64,000 bases of DNA, taken from the NCBI RefSeq assembly GCF_026213295.1, contig NC_079418.1, positions 3,409,887 through 3,473,886 of the forward strand, given 5' to 3'. The notes below the pieces were generated by a model, which saw only the letters and a list, made by a program, of their open reading frames with translations, was not told the DNA's origin and ran no database searches. Below are positions 40,521-52,850 of the stretch, piece by piece. Position numbers and translations under genes: made by a program. Position 1 is the stretch's first letter. Every line of letters starts with the position of its first letter. The DNA comes from Gadus chalcogrammus (Eukaryota > Chordata > Actinopteri > Gadiformes > Gadidae).

Positions 40521-43500
40521 ATGAAGTCAGGTTGGCAAAAACTGAAGGAAAGACGGGAGAAAGAGGAGAGGGCCAAAAGAGGCAGGCAACTGGTCACTAA
40601 ATTTTTCGCCAATAAAGAAGGTATGCTCACTCAATGACCTTGCGTTTTCAAACTCTATCAAATGGTAGGCTAACAAGCAGAATTCTTGGATTAGCCTCCA
40701 AGAGAGCATGCTAGTTAGCATAGTTTCCTATTTAAAAACTCCACCTTTATTGTCACAGCGAACAAACGGCAAATGTGGACGAACGACCGTGATAAACTAG
40801 TCTTTTACTACAGAACCTAACGGGGTGGTGTCTTAAATATGTGCATTTTCAACTTCAGGAGGAGGACAAGATCCGCCCACGGCCACCACGACTGGATCCC
40901 ATTTCGGAGAAGGAGGTAAGCAACATTAGTTTGGTAGGATGTTAGTTGCTTTAGGATGAAAGTTTTGAATGAGGGTGCCTTCTAGGCTAGATCATATTTC
41001 AGTATTGCTAATAACGGTCAGTCGTTAGGTTCGAGAAAACATAGAATGTTTTTCTTTCTTTTACTGTAACTCTTGTTACTTGCAAGGCCAGTGAGTGTGA
41101 GTTAACGAAATGCATCCAAGCATGTATAGGCTAATTGAAACCTGCATTCTTCTAACCTTTTCCTGCATTAACCTATTTACTATCTTGCATGCATCATCCC
41201 TGATGCAGAGGCAGGCCCCTCATCATGCCATGTTCCTCCAAACACCAATGTTGAAGTGCAGAAGGACAGGACAGGGACCAGCAGTGCAGAAGGTGACCAT
41301 GTCAGAGGACCATGTCACTTTCATATTTATTCACAGGGTTATACTTTTAAAGCTATTAAGAATGTAGTTAATTTGAATGCATATAACTTGCATATTCATT
41401 ATTGTAACTCATTGCCTGCATGCATCTAAATGTGCCATGCATTTAACTAAATCCCATCTTAAACCACATCCCTGATACAGAGCCAGCCCCCACATCAGGC
41501 CTTGATGTTGCAGCGTCCAGTCCAGACACCAGTGCTGAAGTGCAGGAGGACAGGACGAGGACCAGCGGTTCAGTTGGTGAGGAAATGGCACAGATTACAA
41601 TGTCACTTTCATATTTATTCACAATAAGATGTTTCCCTTCTTTTAAGGGTGACACTTTTTAAACTATAAATCATGGAGTTAATTTGAATTACACCTAACT
41701 TGCATGCATAACTGTAACCTGCATACATTTAACATTACCATGTGTTAGCTTATTAACGTCCATGCATCACTAACCGACATTCCATTTAAATCACTGATAC
41801 AGAGCCAAGCCCCTCATCAGACCATGATGAGGACAACAGGACCAGTACCAGCAGTGCAGATGACAGCGCAACACAGAGTAAAGAAGAGCAGGAGGGGGCA
41901 GGGTTAATGGACGTTTGCCAGTCTGAAAGCGAGGATCTACTGTCAAATGATCCAGGGTTGTGGCCAGCAAAGCTCATGGACAGTGACAGAACTGGTATTG
42001 TCAGGAAATTGGCTAATACAGAGTCAAAGCCATTTCCAAAAGACTCTGAAGGGAAAGCTTTTCCAGAGTACCTGAGGTACACAAAGGCAGCAAATGGCAG
42101 GGAAAAGACAAAAAGGGATTGGCTAATTTACAGTGAAAGTGTAAATGCACTGTTCTGCATTCCTTGTGTCCTTTTTGCCTCTGAGGTAAAAAAGCCCTCT
42201 CAAAGCGCACTGGGTGGATGTGGATACAAAATGTGTGATGTAAAATGGCGTCGCATGTATAACAAATTACCAAGCCATGAGAACAATAGGGCACACAGAG
42301 ATTGTTATCTAAAATGGAAAAATCTACAGTGCTCTATTAATGCTGCAAAAGGTGTAGACCACCACATACAGAGCCAGATGCTGTCAGAAATCGAGAAAAA
42401 TGTAGCTCTTTTGACACGCCTCTTAGATGTAACACTGCACTTGGCATCCAGGAATTTGCCTTTTCGGGGCAAAACACAAACATTAGGGGATGTCCACAAT
42501 GGTAATTACTTGGGGACATTGGAATTTATGTCCCATTATGACCCCCTTTTAAAGGACCACCTCGACAAAGTCAGGAACAATACCAAAGGGAGCAGACTTG
42601 CTCATTATTTGTCTTCGGACTCTCAAAATGAGTTCATTCAGCTTTGTGCAAAAAGGGTCTTGAAATCTATTCTGAAAGAAAGGGAGGATGCCATTTACTA
42701 CAGTATTATTTGTGATGCCACACCTGACATTTCTCATGCAGAGCAAAATGTTCTGCTAATTAGATATGTCCACTACAATGACAATGAAAATGAATGGCAG
42801 ATAACCGAAAGGTTTACCGAATTTAAACAATTTCACAAAAAAACTGGGAGTGAAATAGCTGGAATGATAGAGAATATGCTTAAGGAACTAGGCATAGATA
42901 TCAGTGATTGCAGGGGACAAGGCTAGGACAATGGCGCAAATATGTCTGGGAAAGTTAAAGGTGTACAAGCCCAAATACTCAAGACCAACAATCTGGCCAC
43001 GTTTTCACCTTGTGCTTCCCATACTTTGAATCTCACTGGGGTACATGCTGCAGGATCAAGCGAAGAAGTGTCAACTTATTTTGGCTTCATCAACTGTCTT
43101 TACAGATTTGTAAGTGCCAGTCCACACAGATGGGCCATATATAAGCAAGCTACTGGCTGCTCTGTCCACAGCTTGTCTGACACTCGCTGGAGTGCGAGAA
43201 TTGATGCAGTGAAGCCCATTGCCAAACACTTACCAAGTGTCATTGAGGCCCTTGGTAAAATACTTAGTACATGCAGCCTAACCAATGATGCCAGGGCAGA
43301 AGCTGTAGGTCTGCAAAAGTATTTCATGACATTTGATGCCATTGTGCTCCTCACGATTTGGGTGAAAGTTTTGCATGCAATTGACCAAAGAAATGTGATA
43401 CTGCAGTCAGGGAAAATTTCTCTGGAGGTGGAGGCAGCCAATATAAAGTCCCTCAAAGTTGAAATGCAGAATCTCAGAAATGAGTGGGATTCCCTCCTCG

Positions 43501-44183
43501 CTGAGGCAACACTCAATGCCACTGAACTGGGGATACCTCCCCATTTCAAAAAGGAAGTTAGCCGTGAGAGAAAACGAAAGAGGTTTTTTGATGAGGCACG
43601 CACAGAAGAAAACGTTCAGGGCAATCCGGCAGACACATTCCGAAACACTGTCTTCTACCGTGCCATGGATCACATAATTAGTGACTTGGACACGAGATTC
43701 CAAAGCACAGCAAATATTGTTGAGGAATTTGCTGCCATCATTAAAGTTGGAAAGTTGAAGGAGAGTGATGTTGCTGCTGTGTGCCGGCCACTGATACACA
43801 AATACAACAAGGACCTCACACCTCAGTTTGAGAGTGAAATCAGGCATCTAAACGATGTATTTTCTGCCACTTTCCCATCTGATTGCTCTGGTATTGATCT
43901 GCTAAATGCAATTTATAAAATGCAGCTGCATAGCATTTTTGGAGAGGTTTGCACAGCTATAAGGATTTTTTGCACTCTGCCCGTTACAGTTGCAGGTGGG
44001 GAAAGGGCATTCAGTAAACTTAAACTGATCAAGAGCTACCTCAGGTCGACCATGGTGCAAGAGAGGTTGATTAGCCTTGCAATACTTTCAATTGAAAGTG
44101 AGTTGGCTCGCTCACTAGATTTCAAAGATTTGATTTGTGACTTTGCAACCAAGAAGGCTCGGCGTCTAGACTTTGGAATTTAA
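40521..44183 (+). pseudogene. ZMYM1-like hAT transposase, five exons, one nonsense codon
   Basis: Exons 40521-40620, 40859-40915, 41219-41292, 41481-41576 and 41803-44183, with GT/AG borders and continuous phase. The start is MKSGWQKLKERREKEERAKR. Exons 3-5 begin with similar Pro/Ser/Asp-rich pieces. The large exon has a TTF-type finger region (DPGLWPAKLMDSDRTGIVRK, LFCIPCVLF, with the later His/Cys residues), DUF4371-like DIxxAEQNVLLIRYV preceded by the CDATPDIS Asp, CASHTLNLTGVHAAG, and the C-terminal hAT dimerisation region (TVAGGERAFSKLKLIKSYLR). At 42924-42926 the codon is TAG in GQG-stop-DNGAN, where family members have Tyr (GYDNGANMSGK). The frame is open before and after for about 790 codons. 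That is the only break seen. Confidence 0.88.
41130..41850 (+). repeat. Three related exon-intron units in the hAT gene
   Basis: The acceptor region and exon start recur three times: CATCCCTGATGCAGAGGCAG (41204), CATCCCTGATACAGAGCCAG (41468) and ATCACTGATACAGAGCCAAG (41790). Each exon then encodes E-(A/P)-x-PSS-like residues and a …D(R)TxTSS end. The intron parts (TTTCATATTTATTCACA, GCATGCATC) also match. Confidence 0.8.
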
Positions 44184-45281
44184 GTCTTTACTGCTCTATA
44201 AGAACAGTTTACATAAAGATTTCTTCATATTGTTTGAAACTGTGCAGTAGTGTATATTTTTATTGATGTCTACAATGTGGATCCATTGATATTGTATGCA
44301 ATTGCACTGTAAATTCTGTTCTTTGTTTACATTTTGATTGTTACTTGGAGCTATTTTTTGCACTTTAGACTTCAGCAATTAAACTTTTTATTCATGAACA
44401 GTGTAAATTGAGATTTTTTTTCATATTGTTTGAAGCTGAAGTGTAAATATTTGTGTTGATGTCAAGCAATTGTAATGTTAATTCAGTTCCTATAAGAGTC
44501 TATCTTTTTAATGTATATTTTTTATGTACTATTTATGGATATTTGAAATTTTACTTGCATAATAAATTTGTGTTTAAAGTAAGCAGAAACGGTGAATTTT
44601 TTTGCAGTGCATCATGTCTTCTGAAAAGACTATTGCAGTTATACAAGGTATGAAATTGTGAGTACTCTTATGGTTTCTTGGGGCTCTGGCTGTGAAGCAT
44701 CCACAGGCGTATGCTGCCATGTACTGGTTTAACATTGTAATGTACTCTCAATTACAAAGCAAGGTCACTAACTACATGAATGGGCAACCAATAATCAAAC
44801 TGACAATTGTAGTACAGTTTCAAGCTGCTTACAGACAATTTTAGCATAACAATCAAATTTCTGTCTTTGTGAATCTGTACACACAGCTTTATTTTCAACA
44901 CAAAATTCCATTGGATTTCCATGGGTATTTGTGTTGTGTGGAAAACAGTGTGTTTGGATTTGCTGAAAAGTTGATGTGTTGAAACCAAACTGGGTCAAGT
45001 CCAATTTTAGCATGAGAGAAGGACATTGTTTTAAAATTGTGTTTAAGCAGCTATTGGACAATATGTATAAGACTGCTGCCTAAAAGACAGTAGGCTATAA
45101 ATACTTAGTTTATTACTTGAATTACAAGATGTCACTAACTGAATGAAATACGTTTAATAAGTAAGTTCATACCCTTATTTAAAGTCACACAAACCCATAC
45201 TCCATGAAGGGGCAACGAAAAGTCTAACCGAAGTGCTATTGTGATGCTGGGCCATGTTTACCAAAACAGTCGATAGATGTT
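44184..45281. other. 3' part of the hAT element, AT-rich
   Basis: Imperfect duplications (GTAGTGTATATTTTTATTGATGTC near 44247 and TGTAAATATTTGTGTTGATG near 44443) follow the stop codon. ATAAATTTGTG near 44562 could serve in polyadenylation. No further gene was found. Confidence 0.4.
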
Positions 45282-45300
45282 GGGGGGGGGGGGGGGGGGG
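45282..45300. repeat. Homopolymer G run (19 bases)
   Basis: Nineteen consecutive G followed by CCAAAATTAGAATC and GGGCCCAAAATTCCTGGCAG, the latter resembling the end of another DNA element (reads CTGCCAGGAATTTTGGGCCC reversed). The length of the run is likely to be unstable or mis-assembled. Confidence 0.8.
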
Positions 45301-45811
45301 CCAAAATTAGAATCTTTCATAGGGCCCAAAATTCCTGGCAGCGCCCCTGAATGGCCGGAAGGACAAAGCATGGCATTTAATTGCAGTAGTTTTGGGAGTG
45401 GAAGGTGAGTACATTAGGTTTAGGATTATCGCGTGATCTCGTGAGAATACGGCTGCCGCTGCGCTGCCATAACGCGCCCGGTGGAAATGCAAGCAGGGCA
45501 AAGTCGCAGCCAAGACGTAACGCTGCCGTAACGCGTCCGGTGGAATCCCCGGGTTATAGTTAACCTGGGCAAGATCCTCTAATCCTCCCCAGGTCTCTCC
45601 TCTCAGGTGGTTCCGGTTGGGTGGAGCTGCCCAATCAACCCCAATCATAGGGTGGCAGATAAAAGGCTCACCAGTCTGCCCATGGCTCTCTCCCTCTCCA
45701 GACACATTATTTTTGGTTAAACTTTGTGTCTGTTAATAAATTATGGTTACTTTTCAGTTTAAACCTTGGTGTGTCTCCATATTTGTTACGGCCAAGAGCC
45801 GGGCCGTGACG

Positions 45812-46282
45812 CTATCTATCTCTGGCTTCACCGCTCTCTTTAAGTGGCGACACATATGCAAACCTACAGTATGTAATGTTATTCAATTAAGTTATATTTA
45901 ACAGCGCAATATTATATTCGAAGCCTAGTACAAGAACTCAGCACTTACCATCTCCTTCGCTGTTGAAAAACTGGCGCGAACTGGCAGCCTGACGTCGCTT
46001 GTGTTTCAGGAAGCGACGGAACCGTCAGCTAATAAAATCGTGTTATGCAAAGACACGCAAGTTCACTGTCCAATGAAATCGCCTTTGTAGCCCCCATCCG
46101 TCAACTGACGAAGGTAGTGTGCACTGCGCATCCATAGGAACACAAGACTGGTGGGCCATCAGTGTTTACATCAAAAGCTAGATTTATCACACAGCATACA
46201 CCGTATGGGTCACGTTGATTGGGTTGAAAGTTGATAGATTGAGAGACAAAGTGTAGATATTCAGAGATAAATATCTGGTGTT
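45812..46282. other. Spacer between LTR and LINE, nothing recognised
   Basis: The TATC tail remnant is followed by unrecognised sequence. No gene is supported. Confidence 0.4.
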
Positions 46283-46567
46283 GGATGTTAAGATAAGATA
46301 AGATAGACTCTATTGCCATTGTACAGTCACCTATACAACGAAATTGGGAGTGCCCACTGAAGGTGCATTACACATACAAAATAAATAAATAAACAAGCAA
46401 TTTAAGTTAAACATTGTAAAAAAAACAAGACAGAAATAAGAAAAACATTTGGAACAAGACAAGGACAGGTGATGTCAGAATAAATAAATATAAAGGCCGT
46501 AAGCATATTGCACTTCATAGAAAGTGAGGAATCTGTGTTTCAAGTTGTATGAGTGTTAAGTGTCCTG

Positions 46568-48265
46568 GGGCCGTATTCACAAAGGATCTTAGGGCTAAAA
46601 GTAGGTCCTAACTGGCGAATTTAGGAGTAACTCCTAAAAAATTTAAATTTAGGACTCCTAACTTTTTTCACTAAGGGCAATTCACAAAGTATTTTAGGCC
46701 TAAAAGTAGCACCTAAGTCTAGGAGAGCCTAAAAGTCCTCAAGAGGACTCCTAACTCAGTCAGACCTATTCACAAAGAATCGTAAAATGCCTGCGAGACG
46801 AAATGTTAGGGTATTAAACTTGTTGTGGAGTTAATGCGCGATGCAATAATATCCCAGACTAACAATAATCTGATTAGTCCCGAAATAAAATGTTTGGCCA
46901 CACTACGTTTTTTAGCAACAGGGGAAATGCAACTTTGCAATGCCGACGATTTAAAAATATCGCAACCATCAGTCAGCCGTGCCATAAACTTTCCTTTGGA
47001 CATTCAACAATTACACAGGATCAAAGCCAACTTCATGGCAATTGCAGGTATGCCCGGTGTGGCCGGTGCTATTGACGGGACGCACATAAAAATAATTGCG
47101 CCATCAAAAGACGCGGACGTGTTCGTCAATAGGAAGAAGGTGCATTCCATCAACACGCAGGTTGTTTTTGATGCAAATTTTAACATAGCCTACTGGATGT
47201 TGTTGCAAAGTGGCCTGGATCTTCAGCTACCCATGATTCGCACATTTTAATGGTGAGCGGTCTGAGGCGGCTTTTTGAGATGTACCAGTTGGGTGTCACT
47301 TGCTGGGTGACAGTGACTATCCATGCAAGACGTGGCTTTAGACACCCTACCTCAATCCACAACCGGGAGCACAGTTAAAGTATAACATGTAAGTGATTAC
47401 GCAGATTACGCTTAGTCCTATGCGTAAAACACATCGTATTGGCTCTTTGACGCCTTTTATTTGTTGAATCCATATTTATTATTGTTTACTGATTATTTCT
47501 TCCATATATGCTAGCGCACACAAACATACACAAAATGTTGTGGAGAGGAATTGGGCAGATGAAACGTCGGTTTCATGTCCTCCACGGCGAAATACCCCTC
47601 ACCCCAGAGAGGGCAAGCACAGTAATCACTGCATGTGCCATTCCACACAACCTCTGCAAGCGGAGGAACATTCCACAGCCAGACGATGATGATGATGATG
47701 ATGATGATGGCGATCAACATGACAATGAATTTGGCCGTGTGGAACCGAGTGGACTGGCATTTAGGGATCACTTTGAAAACACATTTTAGGTAAACACCTT
47801 GGCACAAATCAGTCAACACTTGTGTGGTTCATAACATTTATTTTATTTTCAATTTTACGTATTTTTATTGTTTGCTTTCTCTCTCTCTTGAACGTGCAGG
47901 CTACAACGTCATTATCGTGGTCTGCACAAAATTGTCATCATGCGTGTATTCTGCTAACTGCACTATAACTACTTAATAGGAATTCATTTCTAGCCTAGGC
48001 TATTTCCTTGTTTTTCGGTGATTCAGTGGGCTCGTCTGAACAACCAATCACCGAACTGACCGCTTCTAACTTCTTGTACGAGAATTGACGTAATCCATAG
48101 CAACGGCGCGTCACTCTTAGTTCACTCTTTGTGATTTATCCTTAGTAAGAGTAGGTCTCAGCGGCTTTGTGAATAACTTTTAAGAAAAAACTCCTACGTA
48201 AAATGTTTTAGCGCGAGTTAGGAGCACTCCTAGCGGTAAGATAAAATGCTTTGTGAATACGGCCC
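46568..48265 (+). mobile_element. Degraded Harbinger element with 3-bp TSD CTG
   Basis: GGGCCGTATTCACAAAGGAT at 46568 and its partial reverse (ATGCTTTGTGAATACGGCCC) ending at 48265 are the TIRs. Inner GGAGTAACTCCTAA and GGAGCACTCCTA palindromes follow. CTG is on both sides (46565-46567 and 48266-48268). Removing it restores the LINE 3'-UTR as GTGTCCTGATTTCCCAAGG. It holds a frameshifted HARBI1-like gene and no Myb-like gene. Confidence 0.87.
46825..47789 (+). pseudogene. HARBI1-like transposase, frameshifted
   Basis: The first part reads IKCLATLRFLATGEMQLCNA, DLKISQPSVSRAI (helix-turn-helix) and GVAGAIDGTHIKIIAPS (first catalytic Asp). After QVVFDANFNIA the frame slips: the expected LLDVVAKWPGSS…HDSHILMVSGL is found in another frame near 47193-47260. 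HLLGDSDYPCKTWL is followed by a stop near 47340. A last exon (about 47514-47789) has IGQMKRRFHVLHGEIPLTPE but the preceding NVVER with the catalytic Glu is in a different frame, and it ends in an Asp run encoded by a (GAT)n array. At least three breaks make it non-functional. Confidence 0.82.
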
Positions 48266-49199
48266 CTGATTTCCCAAGGAAAGAAGCTTTTGTTCAGTCT
48301 GTTGGTTCTGCTCTTCAGGCTCCTGTACCTCCTACCAGAGGGCAGTAGGCTGAGCAGGTGGTGGCCGGGATGGAGGTGGTCACTGATGATCTTACTTGTT
48401 CTTGAGATGCATCGTGAGCTGGCAATGTCATCCAAGGAGGGCAAAGGAGAGCCAATAGTTTTTTTTCAGCTGACCTTATCACCCTCCTCTTTCCTGTCAG
48501 CCACTGTACAGCCAGCATACCACACAGTGATGGAGAAGGCCAGCACACTCTCGATGGTGGAGTGGTAAAAGGTCACCAGGAGCTTCTCCTCCAGTTTGTT
48601 TCTCTTGAGTACCCTCAGGAAGTGGAATCGTTGTTGGGCCTTCTTCACCACCGCTGATGTGTTAGCTGACCAGGATATGTCCTCAGAGATGTGAGTTCCC
48701 AGGAACTTGAAGGTGGAGACTCTCTCCACACAGTCACCATTTATGTGGAGAGGGGCTGGGTCAGCTCTGTGACGCCTGAAATCCATTATAACCTCCTTTG
48801 TTTTAATTGTGTTAAGGGTCAGGTTGTTTGCAGCACACCACTCCACCAGCCGCTGCACCTCATTCCTATAGGCCGACTCATCTCCTCCAGTTATGAGCCC
48901 CACCACAGTCGTATCGTCCGCGAATTTGACTATTGTGTTGGAGGGGTGGGTGGGAGTTAGGGCTGCAACAACGAATTGATAAAATCGATAAAAATCGATT
49001 ACTAAAAGCGTTGGCAACGAATTTGGTCATCGATTCGTTGAGTCGCGCGATTAATACGTCACTCGTAGGCGCGGCACTGTTTAGTTTACAGCCAGCCGCT
49101 GACAGGTGGTTCATGCACGCCCACAGCGAGCTTTAGTGTTAGTGAACACAGCTTGTACTTTGGTCATATCTTAACACTGGACTGTAGGCCTATATAAAG

Positions 49200-50259
49200 T
49201 AGGGATGCACCGATATGAAAGTTTTGACCGATACCGATATCCGATAATAAAATTGCTGTTACGGCCAATATTTACCGATATTGATATTGGTATAAAAACA
49301 AGTTTCTATGATGATTTTGTATACTGAAGAACATGTAAACACTGTGAATATGAAAAAGTTATTTCTTTCTTTATTTTCCAAAACAAGTTACAGTTACAGG
49401 GCATCCATAACAAACACAAGTTACTAACAGTGTTAGTTTTAGGCTACTTTTACAACTTGCATCTATGAAAAAGTTTGGATCATAAATCACAATAACGATC
49501 ACAAATCAAAATATCTTGACAAGGTTTTATAACTTAAATCAAATTTGCCAATATTCATGGAAAGTTTAAGTCAATTTCAACTCAAATCTGTGAAATAGGC
49601 TACATCAAATATATCAAGGGAAGTTGGTTGTAGTCTTTTCACTCGGTTCTAGCCCTACTGTTGATCCGGAGAACGGAGCGAAAAGACTACAACCAAATAT
49701 AAACCGGTTCCGGTTTCCGTTTCAATGCGATTACGGAACGCCAAATAAAACACAACAGAAACTGTATTTCGCTACGATACTTGATGATGTTGTTAATACC
49801 GGAATTGTCCTTTAAACATGCGCTGATCACTTGCGTCCCGAACCGTGAGGGTTGGGTTCACGGTGAACCCGTGAACCGTTGCACCACTATTGGTGTTGGA
49901 ATGATTTGACACGGCATCCTCCGAGCATTACTTCGGCTTTGCAAGTACTGCATATTGCAATTCGAGTACCTTCATTTGAGACCGTAAAAAACATCCAAAC
50001 CGCCGACATTGATTCTTTTCAGTTAAGGTGACAAACACTCCTGTACTGCCTCTGTGCGTCTCTGGCTGTGTCACTGACACTGTCACATGACCAAACAAGC
50101 TGCGCATGGGCAAAAAAGAAACACAACGGCAACTAGACGGAAATAAATATCAGCTGTTAATATCGGACCAGTTTTACTTATCGGGCCGATGCCGATATGT
50201 TAAAAAATGACTAACATCGGCCGATAACGATATCACTGCCGATACATCGTGCATCCCTA
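49200..50259. mobile_element. hAT MITE nested in the hAT, 8-bp TSD ATATAAAG
   Basis: It starts TAGGGATGCACCGATATGAA and ends CGATACATCGTGCATCCCTA. ATATAAAG is at 49192-49199 and 50260-50267. CCGATA/TATCGG words are dense near both ends. No transposase remnant was recognised. Confidence 0.93.
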
Positions 50260-50267
50260 ATATAAAG

Positions 50268-51276
50268 TGTTGTTCCTTCACTGTCTTTGGGTTAAAAAAA
50301 ACTCCTTCAACTCAGTATCCGTCTAGTCCAACCGAAACCTCTGTCAGCTGCTGCTCCTGCTGCAGACGGTGTGCAGACGGGCTCGGACTCGAAATGTAAA
50401 TGTAATCGTAATATTGCCAGTGTGATGGTATAGTTCACATTTTACCAAAATCTAGTTTAAATGGACATACGTGCATATTTTACAGTAACGGAGGTCGATA
50501 CGCGTTCTTCCGATCATGAATGGGCAAGTCGCGTTTCATACTGACAGATGAATAGGCTACGCTAAGTTTATTAAATAGCCTACGTCCAACCTAAGGCTAT
50601 TTAATAAACTGAGCATAGCCTATTAATCTTGTCAGTATGAAAATCAGTGCACGGATTCATTGTCCCTTCATTATTATGTCTCCTGCTAACTATGAAGCGA
50701 TAATGAATCAGTACACTAACAAGCTATAGAGAGGTTGTAACGTTAGACCTACCGTAATTGTGTCACTCCTCCACTCCTTGACCTACGTCTCAGGCGACAA
50801 GGGGAAAACTTTTTCTAGCGATAAAGTTAGGCCTACTGTAAAGAAAAGCTATTGTCTCACCAGGCTATCATCAAAATAATATTTATTTGGCACTGTATTG
50901 CAGAAAAGGAAAGGAAAAATGAAGCTGCCATTTCACTAAACTCCAACGAGCCCGTTCCTGTTTAAGCAGTTACGGCTAATTAGACTCACTACTGCTACTA
51001 CAGGTGGAATTATAAAATAGCAACTTGCCTAAATGCAAGATTTTAATCATGTCTTTCCTGTCAGATTGGCAGATAGGAATTCCAAGAGTTCAACAGATAA
51101 AACCAAGTCATTGTAAAACATGCACATAAACAATTACTTGTCAATACTCAATAAATAGAACATTTCATTAAGACATTTATCTAGGTAGTCAGAAAAACCA
51201 CACTTGCTTTTATCAATAAATAAATAATGTTTAATAGTGGTGTGTATGTTATTGTTTGTGCTATTTGAGCTGACCA
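50268..51276. other. hAT interior without a recognised gene
   Basis: A short inverted pair (TAGGCTACGCTAAGTTTATTAAATAGCC and GGCTATTTAATAAACTGAGC, 50553-50622) forms a hairpin. Otherwise no feature is supported. Confidence 0.5.
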
Positions 51277-52850
51277 TCACTCATGGTCAAGTGCATCATA
51301 AAATGGATGAAAGTCCTTCGGTAAGACATGTTTCAGTTCTTGAAGGTGCTTGAACTTAAGTGCTTTAATTTTCTGGGGGGATGTATAGATTTGGGCCACG
51401 CTGACACACGCCTTCCTCAGGGATGGGGATGTGAAGGGTTGCCAGTTGTCGGAGTGGAGTAATTTGAACTCCATACTGCCATCCACATTGTATCTAATAG
51501 AGAGATGAAAGAAAAGAGGGATGTCGGGGAACAGAGATAGGAGGGAACCAAAAGCAAGTTTAGATTTATGAAACAAAATATTTTAATATGATATAGCTAA
51601 TATTTCATGCATGAAAAAGTAGTCTGTAAAGACCTGACTGCTCGGAGGTCATGCACCATAGGATCGCCAACTTTGCTACCAGGTCGAATTGACTTGCAGA
51701 TTTTCCCTTTGCTGAAGTCTTGGAAAAAGCTGTAATCAACATACTTCAGCTCGTATGGTTTTGGACTTGAACGAGCTCCCCGAATGAGTGCAGCATACTC
51801 AGCTGGAACATGTACATCTCGGTTCCTTAACTTTCTTTCGATCACACTGTGCACAGAGTCACATTCCATCTGTGTGTGGCCTCTTTGAAGGTACTTCTGC
51901 GTCACTTGCTTTTTTCTTTCAGTGGCAAACTTTAAGAGGGTTAGGACCAGGTTTCGGTTTTAATAACCAACACCCATCACTCCAAATAATGAATTCAGTG
52001 TAAGTGGGGTCTGTTTCAAGATAGTCCACAATGCAGGAGGCAAACTCATTGGCAGAGACCCCCCCCCCCTCACCCTCATGCCAAAGGTAATTTGTCACTT
52101 CATGTGATACCATATTGTAGATGGTAAAATTGTGGACACCAAGCTTCATTTTGTAGTAGAGGTTAGACGCTTGAAGCTTTGGGCAGAGGAGACGGGCCTT
52201 GCAGATCCATGCATGCAACCAAGGTGGTGTTATTTGCAAGTTGTTTGTCCCTATTCTTTTCTGCTCGTCCTCGTCCTTCTTAACACAGTGTTCCTCCCAC
52301 ACAGCAGCCTCGATGTTCCCAGCTTTGAAGGCACAGCAAGTGTCACACTGATCTTTCTTTGAATGGAACAATGACAGATTTAATTCTTTAAAGGTGTTAC
52401 TGAACACTTGTCTTGACAGAGGCTGGATGCCGTAGGCTGCACATGTCTGCTTATATTGTGAGTGGAGATGATTGATTGACTTGAATAAAGGCTCCAGGTA
52501 CATCTTAGAAGAGGAGGACCTACAGTAGTGCGATGGTACTTTCGGCAGTTTAAGAAGAAAGGACTTTAGGAAGTCCCGCTCCTCTGTCCTCACCCTCACT
52601 CTTGTCGTCTTCTCAGGACTTTCCTCTCTTCTTCCAACCCATTTTAGAAAACTCCACTGCTTGATGCCAAGGGTCGACAGGAACATCCGCTGACAAACTC
52701 TGAGCCTTCTACCATCAACACATAAAAAACCACAGAGAGATGCTGACCTCAGAGACTGAACCGCTTCTGTCCGGCGCCACTTGACATCACTCACCTCCAC
52801 CAGTGACTTCACGTAGATTTTCCTTTCTTTCCAGTCCATTTCCCCCAAAA
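51277..52850 (-). pseudogene. Unclassified DDE-like family gene with several breaks
   Basis: The - strand reads from about 52848 (MGEMDWKERKIYVKSLVEVS) through RSASLCGFLCVDGRRLRVCQ and LKLPKVPSHYCRSSSSKMYL to FHSKKDQCDTCCAFKAGNIE (a Cys-rich, zinc-like motif). It then continues through LYYKMKLGVHNFTIYNMVSH, EVTNYLWHEGEGG and FIIWSDGC. After SDGC a one-base shift and an internal TAA separate it from the downstream frame (NRNLVLTLLKFATERKK). That frame continues QKYLQRGHTQMECDSVHSVI and, in a later piece, LLHSDNWQPFTS, stopping at 51277. The SDxxxxQN and GHTQMECDSVH blocks recur in a protein family common in fish, cnidarian and insect genomes that I cannot name with certainty. They look like an RNase H-fold transposase core. 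A further frame change lies near 52200. It cannot make a full protein. Confidence 0.55.

Larger units (their letters stand above)
39744..45547 (+). mobile_element. ZMYM1-type hAT element, 5.8 kb
   Basis: GATTCCACCGGACGCGTTAC at 39744 and the reverse of the same word ending at 45547 are the TIRs, with CGGCAACGTTACGGC / GCCGTAACGC words inside both ends. No 8-bp TSD could be found at these borders, so the exact ends may be a few bases out. It contains a five-exon ZMYM1-like transposase gene. Confidence 0.8.
39716..45811 (+). mobile_element. Probable solo LTR (~290 bp) split by a hAT element
   Basis: The left piece starts TGTGACGACCCTCTGACTG. The right piece (45548-45811) has an ATAAAAGGCTCACC TATA-like word, an AATAAATTATGG poly(A) signal and ends GGGCCGTGACG. 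CTAT on both sides (39712-39715 and 45812-45815) could be a 4-bp TSD, but the target is a TATC tandem repeat, which weakens this. The 3' end reads CG instead of CA. No internal retroelement genes are seen. Confidence 0.45.

Noticed and set aside
43100..43847. - strand open frames opposite the ZMYM1-type transposase
   Set aside because: They are shadows of the conserved + strand frame and have no independent support.
47689..47709. Functional acidic tail of the HARBI1-like protein (Asp run)
   Set aside because: It is encoded by a (GAT)n array in a gene with several frameshifts, so it is more likely repeat slippage.
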